Assembly (NCBI RefSeq): GCF_016583575.1
Contig: NZ_NRRG01000035.1
Coordinates: 1 to 56,681 of the forward strand
Direction of reading: 5' to 3'
Length of the DNA stretch: 56,681 bases
DNA from: Thiocystis violacea
GTDB taxonomy: Bacteria; Pseudomonadota; Gammaproteobacteria; Chromatiales; Chromatiaceae
Every line of letters begins with the position of its first letter. Within the stretch, counting starts at the first letter, position 1. Positions 9,055-17,622 of the stretch are shown one piece after another. The notes below the pieces were generated by a model, which saw nothing but the letters and a program-made list of their open reading frames with translations, did no database searches and was not told the DNA's origin. Both the position numbers and the translations under genes were made by a program.

Positions 9055-10128
9055 ATGATCAAACTGTTGATCGTCGACGATTCAGCACTGATGCGCCGTC
9101 AGTTGACCAACGTCTTCCAGGCGGAGGGCGATTTCGAGATTCGTCAGGCGCGCAACGGCCGGGAAGCGGTGGAGGAAAACCGCGCCTTTCAGCCGGACGT
9201 GGTCACGCTGGACATCAACATGCCGGAGATGGACGGCATCACCGCGCTCTCGCTGCTGATGGCGGAACGCCCGGTGCCGGTGGTCATGGTGTCCTCGCTC
9301 ACCGAGCAGGGAGCATTGGCGACCTTCGAGGCGCTCAATCTCGGTGCCGTGGATTATCTGGCCAAGCCCGGCGGAACCATTTCGCTTTCCATCGACGAGA
9401 TCAGCGTCGAACTGGTGTCGAAGGTGCGGGCGGCGGCACGTGCGCGACTCAAGGCCAAGGGGACGGTAGGGCGGCTGGCGCAACGCTTGCGCGAGGAACG
9501 AGTCAAGCCAGCCCCGGCGCCACGCCCGCTCGCGGTGCGGCGCGGCGTGGCGGGTGAGGGGCTGGTGGTGATCGGCGTTTCGACCGGCGGTCCGCGCACC
9601 CTGGAGGATATTCTGCCCCGCTGGCCGGCTGATTTTCCCTGGCCGGTTCTGGTCGCGCAGCACATGCCGGGTTCCTTCACCCGTCCCTTCGCCGACCGCA
9701 TGGACACCTTATGTCCGCTCAGGGTGGTGGAAGCCGCGCATCCACAGAAGGTCGAGCCCGGCACCATCTATATCGGCAAAGGTGGGGCGGACATGGTAGT
9801 GGGACAGCGCGGAGGCAAGCTGACGGTCCTCGCCAAACCGGAAAGCCGCGATTTTCTCTGGCACCCATCGGTGGAACTGCTGGGCCGTTCCGTGCTGGAG
9901 CACTGCGACCCGGCGCGGGTCGTCGCCATCATGCTGACCGGCATGGGCTACGACGGGGCGGATGCCTTCGCCGAGATCAAGAAACGCGGCGGGCGCACCA
10001 TCGCCGAATCGGAGCAGTCCGCCGTGGTCTTCGGCATGCCGGCGGAGTTGATCGCACGCGGCGGCGCCAGCCTGGTGCTGCACGCGGAAAAGATCGCCGC
10101 GCAGGTCAATAGCTGGGCTGGGTGCTGA
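9055..10128 (+). CDS. cheB: Chemoreceptor methylesterase/deamidase CheB
   Basis: 357 residues. The N-terminal receiver (1–120) has Asp8/Asp9 and the phosphorylation site Asp53 in LDINMPEMDG. The C-terminal esterase (about 165–357) has the catalytic triad in GVSTGGP (Ser176), AQHMPGSFT (His203) and TGMGYDGA (Asp300). It removes methyl groups from receptor glutamates, opposing CheR. It lies 37 bases after the triple CheW gene and is followed by a HEAT protein and CheR, as expected for an adaptation module of the same array. Confidence 0.96.
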   Translation: MIKLLIVDDSALMRRQLTNVFQAEGDFEIRQARNGREAVEENRAFQPDVVTLDINMPEMDGITALSLLMAERPVPVVMVSSLTEQGALATFEALNLGAVDYLAKPGGTISLSIDEISVELVSKVRAAARARLKAKGTVGRLAQRLREERVKPAPAPRPLAVRRGVAGEGLVVIGVSTGGPRTLEDILPRWPADFPWPVLVAQHMPGSFTRPFADRMDTLCPLRVVEAAHPQKVEPGTIYIGKGGADMVVGQRGGKLTVLAKPESRDFLWHPSVELLGRSVLEHCDPARVVAIMLTGMGYDGADAFAEIKKRGGRTIAESEQSAVVFGMPAELIARGGASLVLHAEKIAAQVNSWAGC

Positions 10129-10188
10129 ACCGCGATTTCGAGAGAGAAAACCAGCTTCATTTTGGACGCCGATTAGTCAGGCAATCTT

Positions 10189-10815
10189 ATGGGCCTCATC
10201 AAGACACAGCCAACGGTCGAGTCTGTCACCGAGGAAGTGCGCAAACATCCGCGCGACTGCGCGGGTCTGCTCGCTCAATTGATCGACCCCAACCCGACGG
10301 TGCGACGCTGGGCGGCGCGCGATCTAGCGGATTGTCCCGACATCTCCGCCGCGCTGGTGGAGCGCCTGCATCAGGAAGCGGATATCTCGGTACGCGAGGT
10401 CATTCTCACGACCTTGACCGGCCTGGGCGACGCAACATCGGTCGCCGGTCTCGTGGAGTGCCTGCGGAGCGAGGACGCGGCGCGGCGCAACGAGGCGATT
10501 GAAGCCATGCGGCAACTGCCCGATGCGGTGGCGCCCATCATCCGGGGACTGCTCGCCGATCCGGATCCGGATGTCCGCATCTTCGCGGTCAACATCCTCG
10601 AATCCTTATGTCACCCCGAGGTGGAACGCTGGCTGATCGAGGTCATCGACCGCGATCCGCATGTCAACGTCTGCGGCGCGGCGGTGGATCTGCTCGGCGA
10701 GGTCGGGTCAGGGGCGGCTCGGGAGAGCCTGTTGCGCCTCAAGGCGCGCTTCGCCAATGAGCCCTACATTCGCTTCGCCGCCGACCTGGCCCTGGGGCGT
10801 TTACGTGACGCCTGA
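10189..10815 (+). CDS. HEAT-repeat protein of the chemosensory operon
   Basis: 208 residues made almost entirely of paired helices in HEAT style: repeated D-x-x-V-R-x-x-A units appear at DPNPTVRRWAARDLAD, DISVREVILTTL, DPDPDVRIFAVNIL and DPHVNVCGAAVDLLGE, about 31 residues apart. Such proteins are adaptors for protein contacts and have no catalytic residues. It sits between cheB and cheR, and its 3' end overlaps cheR by 11 bases. Its job here is unknown; a link between adaptation enzymes and the array is a reasonable guess. A regulator of the PBS-lyase/HEAT type cannot be excluded. Confidence 0.8.
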   Translation: MGLIKTQPTVESVTEEVRKHPRDCAGLLAQLIDPNPTVRRWAARDLADCPDISAALVERLHQEADISVREVILTTLTGLGDATSVAGLVECLRSEDAARRNEAIEAMRQLPDAVAPIIRGLLADPDPDVRIFAVNILESLCHPEVERWLIEVIDRDPHVNVCGAAVDLLGEVGSGAARESLLRLKARFANEPYIRFAADLALGRLRDA

Positions 10816-11665
10816 GCCAGCCGAGACCGGCATCACCATCAGTGAGGCGGACTTCCAGAAATTCCGGGAGTTCTTCTACCGCAAGACCGGCATCCAGTTT
10901 GATTCATCCAAGCGTTACTTCGTCGACAAGCGTCTGGCGGAGCGCATCGAAGCGACCGGCTCCGGCTCTTTTCGCGGCTATTTCATGCTGCTGCGCTTTC
11001 AGGTCAACGGGGAGGAATTGCAGGCATTGACCAATCTGATGACGGTCAATGAAACCTATTTTTTTCGCGAGGAATATCAATTTCAGTGTCTGGTCGATTC
11101 GCTGCTGCCGGAGATCGTCGCCCGCAAGATTGACCGTCGCCCCATCCGCATCTGGGTGATGCCATCCTCTTCCGGCGAGGAACCCTATTCCATTGCCATT
11201 TACCTGTTGGAACGCTGGGCCGGCATCCATCGCTGGGACGTGGAAATCATCGCCTCCGACATCGATACCCGCATCCTCGCTCAGGCGCGTCAGGGTCTCT
11301 ATTCGCATCGTTCGGTGCAGTATCTGCCGGCGGATTATTTACAGCGTTATTTCAAGCGCCGCGCCGAGGGTTATCAGATCTGCGACGATCTGCGCCAGTC
11401 GGTCGAGTTCACCCGCGTCAATCTGTCCGAGCGCGCCGATACCCGAAGCTATCGCGATTTCGACGTGATTTTTTGCCGCAACCTACTGATTTATTTCGAC
11501 GATGTCTCGCGTAAAACCGCGACCGAAACCTTCTACGATGCCTTGAAGCCGGGCGGCTTCATCTGTCTCGGTCATTCGGAGTCCATGAGCCGTAGCTCGT
11601 CGCTCTACAAGGTGCGCAAGTTTCCCAGCGCCATCGTCTACCAACGACCCTTGGAGGTGTCATGA
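10805..11665 (+). CDS. cheR: Chemoreceptor glutamate methyltransferase CheR
   Basis: 286 residues from a GTG at 10805, which has GGGGCG upstream and overlaps the HEAT gene by 11 bases. The N-terminal helical domain (about 10–75) precedes VNETYFFRE (81–89), the SAM-binding segment WVMPSSSGEEPYSIA (about 117–131) and FDVIFCRNLLIYFD. The family's usual A-A-x-S-x-GEE reads M-P-S-S-S-GEE here, a modest change at the SAM loop. Transfers methyl groups from SAM to receptor glutamates. The frame is open upstream to 10661, but that extension would lie wholly inside the HEAT gene and does not match CheR. The stop overlaps the next start as ATGA. Confidence 0.94.
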   Translation: MTPEPAETGITISEADFQKFREFFYRKTGIQFDSSKRYFVDKRLAERIEATGSGSFRGYFMLLRFQVNGEELQALTNLMTVNETYFFREEYQFQCLVDSLLPEIVARKIDRRPIRIWVMPSSSGEEPYSIAIYLLERWAGIHRWDVEIIASDIDTRILAQARQGLYSHRSVQYLPADYLQRYFKRRAEGYQICDDLRQSVEFTRVNLSERADTRSYRDFDVIFCRNLLIYFDDVSRKTATETFYDALKPGGFICLGHSESMSRSSSLYKVRKFPSAIVYQRPLEVS

Positions 11666-12033
11666 AACGCGTCCTGATTGTCGATGACGCGGCAACGGTG
11701 CGTCTGTATCACCGCGAAATCCTCGAAGCGGCGCATTTCGCGGTGGAAGAGGCGATGAACGGCATCGAGGGGCTGGAAAAGGCCCTTCAGTCGCCGTTCG
11801 ATCTCTATCTGGTGGACATCAACATGCCCAAGCTGGACGGCTACGGTTTTCTGCGCGAGCTGCGCGGCCAGGATCTGCCCCAAGCGCCAGCGATCATGAT
11901 TTCCACCGAGGCCGAGTCCAACGACGAACAGCGGGCCTATGTGGCCGGTGCCAACCTCTATCTGGTCAAACCCGTCAAACCGGACCGACTCCTGACCCAG
12001 GTCCGGCTGCTGCTTGGGGACACGCACCCATGA
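11662..12033 (+). CDS. cheY: Single-domain response regulator (CheY-like)
   Basis: 123 residues forming one receiver domain: acidic pocket Asp8–Asp9, phosphorylation site Asp52 in LVDINMPKLDG, the switch Ser in MIST and Lys in KPVKP. No output domain. It shares four-base ATGA overlaps with cheR before it and cheA after it, so it belongs to the core operon. It may be the true output of CheA or a phosphate sink; a second CheY lies at 15115–15489. Confidence 0.92.
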   Translation: MKRVLIVDDAATVRLYHREILEAAHFAVEEAMNGIEGLEKALQSPFDLYLVDINMPKLDGYGFLRELRGQDLPQAPAIMISTEAESNDEQRAYVAGANLYLVKPVKPDRLLTQVRLLLGDTHP

Positions 12034-14852
12034 ATCCATTGCTCGAACAGTTTTTGTCCGAAGCGCGGGACGGTTTGCAAGACATTGGCGAAAAGCTGAT
12101 GCAATTGGAGAACGCCCCCGCCGACGCCGGACTGATGAACGAGCTGTTTCGGTTAGTCCATACCCTGAAGGGCAACAGCGGCTTGTTCGATTTCCCCGAG
12201 ATGACTCGGGTGCTGCATGCCGGCGAAGACCTGATGGATGCCGTGCGCAACGGTCAGGCGGCCTATTCGCGGAAACTGGCCGACCGCCTGCTGGACGCGA
12301 TGGATTTCATCGGCATGCTGTGCGATGAGATCGAGGCCGACGGCGTGACGGGCGCGGCCCACGCCAGCGTTTCGGTGCATCTGGTGAAGGGGCTGCGACA
12401 ATTGATGGCGCGCGACGAGGTCGCCGGGATCGCCGAGCGGCATTTGGCCGCCGGGATCACCGACGACACCTCGGCGATCCCGGCGGCGGAGACGGCGGCG
12501 AGCCTTGCGGCTTCGCTTGCGGCAGACCTGCCGCTCGCCACGATCCCGGAGCCCGCGCGCCTGGAGGCCTATCGCCGCGCGAGTGCGGGCGAACCCCTGC
12601 ATTGGCTCCTCTACACCCCGTCGGAGCAGTGCTTCTATCAGGGCGACGATCCCTTCTTCCTGGCGCGCCAGACACCCGAGTTGCTGTGGGGTGGCATCGA
12701 GGCGCGTACCCCTTGGCCACCACTGGCGGACCTGGATGCCTACTGTTGCGTCCTGGACATCCATCTGTTGAGCGCCGCGCCCCGGATCCTGCTGGAGGAG
12801 CAGTATCGCTATGTCGCGGATCAGATGACGCTCACGCCAGTCTCCCGATTCGCCCTCGTTCTGCCTCAAGGCGACGCGAATGGCGGGCCGGTGTACGACG
12901 ACTTCGTCTCCGACGCCCGGAACCTGCTCGCCGCCGGTGATCTCGCGGGACTGGCCCGCAACGCCGGCACCATGCTGGAACTCTCTAGTCCCGATCTATG
13001 GATCGCCTCGGCTCTGCGTTGGCTGCGGCTGGTGTTGGAAACCGAACCGGAGAACCGCGTCGTTCTCGACGCGCTCGTCGATTCCTTGAGCAGCCTTAAC
13101 GCGCCCGATTGGACCGCCGTCTTGGCAGGATGGGTAGAGCCGCGCGCAACCCATCCTGCGGACCCGCCTCCCGGCCATGATCACCGCCCATTGACTGCGG
13201 CGCCCATCGAATCAATCCATGAAGATCGACCGCGGGTGGATGAGAGTCAGGTGTCGGGGGATGATGGGGTGCGTTCCGTTCTACCCATCCTAACCACGGC
13301 GGAGGCCGAAGCACTGGCGGCTATCCTGGCCTCGCAGCGTGAGATCCTGGCCCTGACCGACACGCCGACCTGGCTGCCAGGCCGTCTCAAGGCCGCTGCC
13401 GCCGTCCTGTCCGCTTGTTTGCGGGTATCCGGCGCCACTGACGCGCGGCCGGCACTGGAGAGGGCGACCGCGACGGCCCTGGCGGAGAACACTGGCGCCG
13501 CGCTGCTGGCATGGCTCGACGGTCAGTTTTCCTCCTCGACGTCGTCGGATACTCGGGCCAAGGAGGAAGCCTCGACCGCGCCGGTCGCGATTGCCGCTGA
13601 TCCCCCCCAGCCATGGCCCCAGCCGGAAGCGGAGTCCGAGGTCAAATTCGGCCGCCGCGCCGAGGATGCGATCGCCGGACCCAAGAGCCTCAAGGTCGAC
13701 CAGGCCAAGATCGACCGCCTCATGAACCTGATCGGCGAGATGGTGGTGGCCAAGAATGCCTTGCCCTATCTTGCCGGACGGGCCGAAACGGTGTTCGGCG
13801 TGCGCGAACTGTCGCGCGACATCAAGGGCCATCACGCGGTCATCAATCGCATCGCCGAGGAGATGCAGGACGCCATCATGCAGGTGCGCATGATGCCCGT
13901 CTCCTTCGTCTTCCAGCGTTTTCCGCGTCTGGTGCGCGATATCTCGCGCAAGCTCGGCAAGGAGGTCAACCTGGTCCTGGAGGGGGAGGACACCGAGGCC
14001 GATAAGAACATCATCGAGGCCCTGGGCGATCCGCTGATGCACATCGTCCGCAACAGTCTCGATCACGGGATCGAGTCTCCTGAGATCCGTCGCGCCGCCG
14101 GTAAGCCAGCGGCTGGCACACTGCTGCTGCGCGCCGCACAGGAATCCGATCGCGTGGTGATCCAGATCCGCGATGACGGCAAGGGCATCGATCCCGAGAC
14201 CATCAAGCGTAAAGCGTATGCCAAGGGCTTGATCGACGAGGCAACGCTGGAGCGCATCAGCGATCAGGAGGCGGTCAATCTGGTCTTCGCCGCAGGCTTT
14301 TCGACGGCGGAGCAGGTGTCCGACCTCTCCGGTCGCGGGGTGGGGATGGATGTGGTCCGCACCGCCGTGGAAAAGGTCAACGGCACCGTCGCACTCACCA
14401 GCGAGCGCGGTCGCGGCACCCATCTGTCGCTGTCGGTGCCCTTGTCCATGGCCGTGACCAACGTCATGATCGTCGTCTCCGACGGTCAACTCTTCGGTGT
14501 CCCCATGGACAGCGTGGTGGAAACGGTGCGCGTCCCCCGCGCGGCGATTCGCACGATCAAGCGCAGCCTGGCCACGGTGTTGCGCGGCCGCATCGTGCCG
14601 TTGAAATCCATCAATGCCCTGCTCGGCCTCGCGGCGCCGCCCAGGAGCAATGCGGACGATGAGCTGGCCGTGCTGGTGGTGCGCCTGGGCGATGAATCGG
14701 TCGGGCTGCTGGTGGACGATTTCCGCGAGACGCTGGATATCATCCTGAAGCCCATGACGGGTGTGTTGAGCGGAATCCCGGCCTATGCCGGTTCCGCCTT
14801 GATGGGTGACGGCTCGGTACTGATGGTGCTGAACGTCAGGGAGATTTTGTGA
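12030..14852 (+). CDS. cheA: Chemotaxis histidine kinase CheA
   Basis: 940 residues, long for CheA. P1 Hpt domain at 1–105 with phosphorylated His44 in LVHTLKGNSG. There follows an unusual ~440-residue stretch (about 110–550) without a recognisable P2. P3 begins near 556 (DQAKIDRLMNLIGEMVVAK). The P4 ATPase spans about 625–790, with HIVRNSLDHGIE as the N box, DDGKGID and GRGVGMDVV. The P5 CheW-like domain covers about 800–935. It phosphorylates CheY and CheB under receptor control. Part of the long linker, about 366–421, is made by an in-frame repeat element (see 13127–13291). Its TGA overlaps the next ATG. Confidence 0.95.
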   Translation: MNPLLEQFLSEARDGLQDIGEKLMQLENAPADAGLMNELFRLVHTLKGNSGLFDFPEMTRVLHAGEDLMDAVRNGQAAYSRKLADRLLDAMDFIGMLCDEIEADGVTGAAHASVSVHLVKGLRQLMARDEVAGIAERHLAAGITDDTSAIPAAETAASLAASLAADLPLATIPEPARLEAYRRASAGEPLHWLLYTPSEQCFYQGDDPFFLARQTPELLWGGIEARTPWPPLADLDAYCCVLDIHLLSAAPRILLEEQYRYVADQMTLTPVSRFALVLPQGDANGGPVYDDFVSDARNLLAAGDLAGLARNAGTMLELSSPDLWIASALRWLRLVLETEPENRVVLDALVDSLSSLNAPDWTAVLAGWVEPRATHPADPPPGHDHRPLTAAPIESIHEDRPRVDESQVSGDDGVRSVLPILTTAEAEALAAILASQREILALTDTPTWLPGRLKAAAAVLSACLRVSGATDARPALERATATALAENTGAALLAWLDGQFSSSTSSDTRAKEEASTAPVAIAADPPQPWPQPEAESEVKFGRRAEDAIAGPKSLKVDQAKIDRLMNLIGEMVVAKNALPYLAGRAETVFGVRELSRDIKGHHAVINRIAEEMQDAIMQVRMMPVSFVFQRFPRLVRDISRKLGKEVNLVLEGEDTEADKNIIEALGDPLMHIVRNSLDHGIESPEIRRAAGKPAAGTLLLRAAQESDRVVIQIRDDGKGIDPETIKRKAYAKGLIDEATLERISDQEAVNLVFAAGFSTAEQVSDLSGRGVGMDVVRTAVEKVNGTVALTSERGRGTHLSLSVPLSMAVTNVMIVVSDGQLFGVPMDSVVETVRVPRAAIRTIKRSLATVLRGRIVPLKSINALLGLAAPPRSNADDELAVLVVRLGDESVGLLVDDFRETLDIILKPMTGVLSGIPAYAGSALMGDGSVLMVLNVREIL
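13127..13291. repeat. 165-bp element with 12-bp terminal inverted repeats, inside cheA
   Basis: AGGATGGGTAGA at 13127–13138 is perfectly inverted as TCTACCCATCCT at 13280–13291. Each end also carries its own short hairpin (ACCCATCCT again at 13149–13157; a GATGGGG partner near 13263). The segment is 165 bases, 55 codons, so it keeps the cheA frame and codes for a Pro/Asp-rich stretch of the linker. A related AGGATGGG hairpin occurs outside genes at 29101–29132. This looks like a miniature mobile or dispersed repeat that landed in frame, though two independent hairpin insertions are also possible. Confidence 0.6.
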
Positions 14853-15091
14853 TGGCCATCGAGTACAAAAAGAATCTGGCGGTGTTTCATGACGTCGTGA
14901 GCGTCGAGGAGGCGGAAGCTTTGCTGGAGTGGCTGCAGACGAAGCGGACGGCCAAGGTGGATCTGACCGACTGCGTTCATCTACATCCCGCCAATCTGCA
15001 AGTGCTGATGGCGGCCAAACCCGCTATCCAGGCCTGGCCGACGGATGCGGGTCTGAGCGCCTGGCTAGAATCCGCGTTGGTTGCGCGTTGA
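14852..15091 (+). CDS. STAS-like small protein
   Basis: 79 residues from the ATG that overlaps the cheA stop (TGATG); a GTG one codon earlier is also possible. The pattern AVFHDVVSVEEAEALLEWLQ–KVDLTDCVHLHPANLQVLMAA matches the beta–alpha plan of a short STAS or MlaB-like fold: a strand with VDLTDC, then a loop and helix. The classical phosphorylatable Ser is replaced by His/Pro (HLHPANLQ). Similar small genes lie between cheA and cheY in cluster I-type operons. It has no known enzymatic role and may tune CheA or array assembly. Confidence 0.65.
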   Translation: MAIEYKKNLAVFHDVVSVEEAEALLEWLQTKRTAKVDLTDCVHLHPANLQVLMAAKPAIQAWPTDAGLSAWLESALVAR

Positions 15092-15114
15092 AGATCTGGA
15101 TCAAGGAAACAACT

Positions 15115-15489
15115 ATGTCGAAAACCATCATGATCGTGGACGACTCCGCCACCATGGTCTTGAGCCTCAAATCCACCCTGGAGATGAACGGCTTCAAGGT
15201 CGAAACCGCCGGTGACGGGGTCCAGGCGCTCACCAAACTCAAAGGTGGGGTGAAACCGGATCTCATCATCACGGATATCAATATGCCCAACATGGGCGGG
15301 CTGGAACTCATCAAGAACGTGCGCGCGCTGCCGGGTTTCCGCTTCACGCCAATCCTGACGCTGACCACCGAGAGTCAGGCGGCGAAGCGCGACGAGGGCA
15401 AGAAGCTGGGCGCGACCGGGTGGTTGGTGAAACCCGTGTCCGGTCCGGATCTCGTCAAGGTCATCAAACAAGTGCTGCCGGGCGCCTAG
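15115..15489 (+). CDS. cheY: Single-domain response regulator (CheY)
   Basis: 124 residues, one receiver domain: Asp9–Asp10, phosphorylation site Asp54 in [11 protein letters not shown], Thr in TLTTES and Lys in KPVSG. ATG 15115 has AAGGAA upstream. It resembles Pseudomonas- and Vibrio-type CheY paralogues with the T-x-E-S-Q segment. Two CheY proteins in one operon imply either two outputs or one output plus a phosphate sink. Confidence 0.93.
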   Translation: MSKTIMIVDDSATMVLSLKSTLEMNGFKVETAGDGVQALTKLKGGVKPDLIITDINMPNMGGLELIKNVRALPGFRFTPILTLTTESQAAKRDEGKKLGATGWLVKPVSGPDLVKVIKQVLPGA

Positions 15490-15502
15490 AGTTGGAGGCG
15501 CG

Positions 15503-16789
15503 ATGAAATCCGCCGATCTTCAATTCCCTTCGCCGAGCGCCTGGCTGCGACTCGCCACGGCGGCGTCGGTTGCCTTGGCGTTCAACGTCTTGATCGCCTG
15601 GGTGCTCTCGCCCTGGCTGCACGAGGCCCTGCTGGTTCCGGCTGGCGTTGGCTATGCCGCCGAAATCGCCCTGACCACCTTGTTATCCACGCTCTCCGTC
15701 CTGGCCCTCACGACGGTACTGGCCTGGCTGTTCCTGCGTCGGGATGTGAACCAGTTCAATTTTGTGCTGCGTGACGGTCGCCACCGGCTCACGGGAGTCG
15801 TTACGCAACAGGGCGTGGTCAAGGACGAAATTCGCCATGTCTCGCCCTACCTCGACATCATGGGCAGTCAGATGGACGGCGCCGTCCAGGAAACCGAGCG
15901 TGGCGTGATGGCGGTTATCGAGCAGATCAATCAGGTTCACGGACTCTCCCAGATGCAGACGGAGCTGATCGGGCATTCCATGCAGAACGGCATGGCGCTC
16001 GCGGATGTCATGCAGCAGCAGATGGTCAATAACCGCCAGGTGATCGACGTCCTGACCGAGCATCTGGATGAACAGATCGCGGAATTGAACCATAACCTGG
16101 AGCGCATCGAGCGGCTTGCCAGCCAGGTGGGATCGCTGTCCCCGCTGGTCGGGATGATTTCCGGCATCGCCAAGCAGATCAATCTACTGGCGCTCAATGC
16201 CGCCATCGAGGCCGCCCGCGCGGGTGAGGCGGGGCGCGGCTTTGCCGTGGTGGCGAGTGAGGTCCGGGCGCTCTCCACCCAAACCGCCAGCGCGGCGGCG
16301 GATATCGACAGCAAGATCAGCGCTGTCACCCAGGGCACGCTGACGGAACTCGCCGTCGCCAGGGAGGCCAGGGACAAGAAGCAATCCTCCAACCAACTGC
16401 ATCGCATCATCGCCGATATCCGCGCGATGGAGGCACGTTTCGTCGAAGACAGCGGTTTGCTGCTGGACGTGATTCGGGGGGTGGAGGCAGGCAACCAGGA
16501 CATCGTCATGCGCCTCTCCGAGGCGCTGGGCTACATCCAATTCCAGGACGTGGTGCGTCAGCGACTGGAACAGGTCGGGACGGCATTGCGCGAACTGGGC
16601 GAACACTTCAAACAGTTGGATGACTACTGGGGGCATCCCGACTGGGACGGCAGCCTGCAACCCAGTCTCAAGGATCGGCTGGACGGACATCTCGAACGCT
16701 ATGTCATGTCCAGCCAGCGCCAAACCCACGCATCCGTGACCGGCGGGGTGTCGCTCGGCGACGATCGCCCAGCCATCGAGCTGTTCTAG
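15503..16789 (+). CDS. Membrane-anchored chemoreceptor without a periplasmic sensor
   Basis: 428 residues. Two hydrophobic helices at about 13–36 and 50–74 are separated by only a dozen residues, so there is no periplasmic ligand domain. The signalling tip is near 222–262 ([35 protein letters not shown]). C-terminal to the tip the helices are less canonical and contain [15 protein letters not shown] (about 344–358), a QFQD pattern similar to that in CheZ, which might contact CheY; that is a guess. The last gene before parA, three bases apart. It could sense an intracellular or membrane signal, or tether the array. Confidence 0.85.
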   Translation: MKSADLQFPSPSAWLRLATAASVALAFNVLIAWVLSPWLHEALLVPAGVGYAAEIALTTLLSTLSVLALTTVLAWLFLRRDVNQFNFVLRDGRHRLTGVVTQQGVVKDEIRHVSPYLDIMGSQMDGAVQETERGVMAVIEQINQVHGLSQMQTELIGHSMQNGMALADVMQQQMVNNRQVIDVLTEHLDEQIAELNHNLERIERLASQVGSLSPLVGMISGIAKQINLLALNAAIEAARAGEAGRGFAVVASEVRALSTQTASAAADIDSKISAVTQGTLTELAVAREARDKKQSSNQLHRIIADIRAMEARFVEDSGLLLDVIRGVEAGNQDIVMRLSEALGYIQFQDVVRQRLEQVGTALRELGEHFKQLDDYWGHPDWDGSLQPSLKDRLDGHLERYVMSSQRQTHASVTGGVSLGDDRPAIELF

Positions 16790-16791
16790 CC

Positions 16792-17562
16792 ATGGCCCGC
16801 GTCATCGCCATCTCCAACCGCAAGGGCGGCACCGGCAAGACCACGGTGGCGGTCAATCTCGCGGCCGAGCTGGCGGCGCTGGGGAAACGGGTGCTGCTAG
16901 TCGACCTCGATTCCCAGGGCCACTGCGCCGCTGGACTTGGGGTGAAGGTGGAGAAAGGCGCTCCGACGGCCCACACCATTTTTCTCGATCCGCAGGCGAC
17001 CCTTACCGAGGCGGTTAGGGAAACGACCTACCCAAACCTCGCGCTGGCCCCAGCCGATCAGCTCTTCGAGCACGGCAGCGGCCCGCGCGACGAGCAGCGG
17101 CTCGCCCAGGCACTCGCGCGCGATGACATCGCCACCGCCTTCGATCTGGTGCTCCTGGATACCCCGCCATCCCTGGACCATCTGCTGCTCAACGCACTGA
17201 CCGCCGCACACTGGGTGCTGGTGCCCTACGTGCCGCACCATCTCTCCTTCGAGGGAATGCGGCAACTGATGCGGGTGCTGTTCAAGACCATGTCGGGCAG
17301 CAATCCGCGACTCAAGATCCTCGGTTTTCTACCGACCATGGCCGCCGAGCACATCCGCCAGCATCGCCTGGTGACGGGCGAGGTCTCGCGTCAGTTTGGC
17401 GCCCCCAGGGTGCTGGCGGGCATCCGCAACGATATCCGGCTGGCGGAAGCCTTCGGGGCTGGCAAGCCCATCCGGCAATACGCGCCCAAGTGCCGTGGCG
17501 CCGAGGATTTCGCCGCCCTGGCCGCGACTCTGGCGCCCATTCTGGATGTTGTGAGCACCTAA
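16792..17562 (+). CDS. ParA-type ATPase for chemosensory array positioning
   Basis: 256 residues with the deviant Walker A motif KGGTGKTT (signature Lys11, P-loop Lys16), VDLDSQGH as the A' motif and LLDTPPS as Walker B. There is no HTH at the N-terminus and no ParB nearby, so it is not a plasmid or chromosome partition cassette. ParA homologues within che operons position arrays: PpfA segregates cytoplasmic clusters in Rhodobacter sphaeroides and ParC tethers polar arrays in Vibrio. It is the last gene of the operon, two bases after a receptor gene. With a soluble double-tip receptor upstream, a PpfA-like role is the simplest reading. Confidence 0.85.
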   Translation: MARVIAISNRKGGTGKTTVAVNLAAELAALGKRVLLVDLDSQGHCAAGLGVKVEKGAPTAHTIFLDPQATLTEAVRETTYPNLALAPADQLFEHGSGPRDEQRLAQALARDDIATAFDLVLLDTPPSLDHLLLNALTAAHWVLVPYVPHHLSFEGMRQLMRVLFKTMSGSNPRLKILGFLPTMAAEHIRQHRLVTGEVSRQFGAPRVLAGIRNDIRLAEAFGAGKPIRQYAPKCRGAEDFAALAATLAPILDVVST

Positions 17563-17622
17563 CGACGGCCCCCAGCGGGAACCCAGGATGCGCCGCTTTT
17601 TTCCGCGCATGCTGCGTTTGGA

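Noticed and set aside
10661-10804. ATG upstream extension of cheR inside the HEAT gene
   Set aside because: Residues there are a shadow of the HEAT protein; GTG 10805 yields the normal CheR N-terminus.
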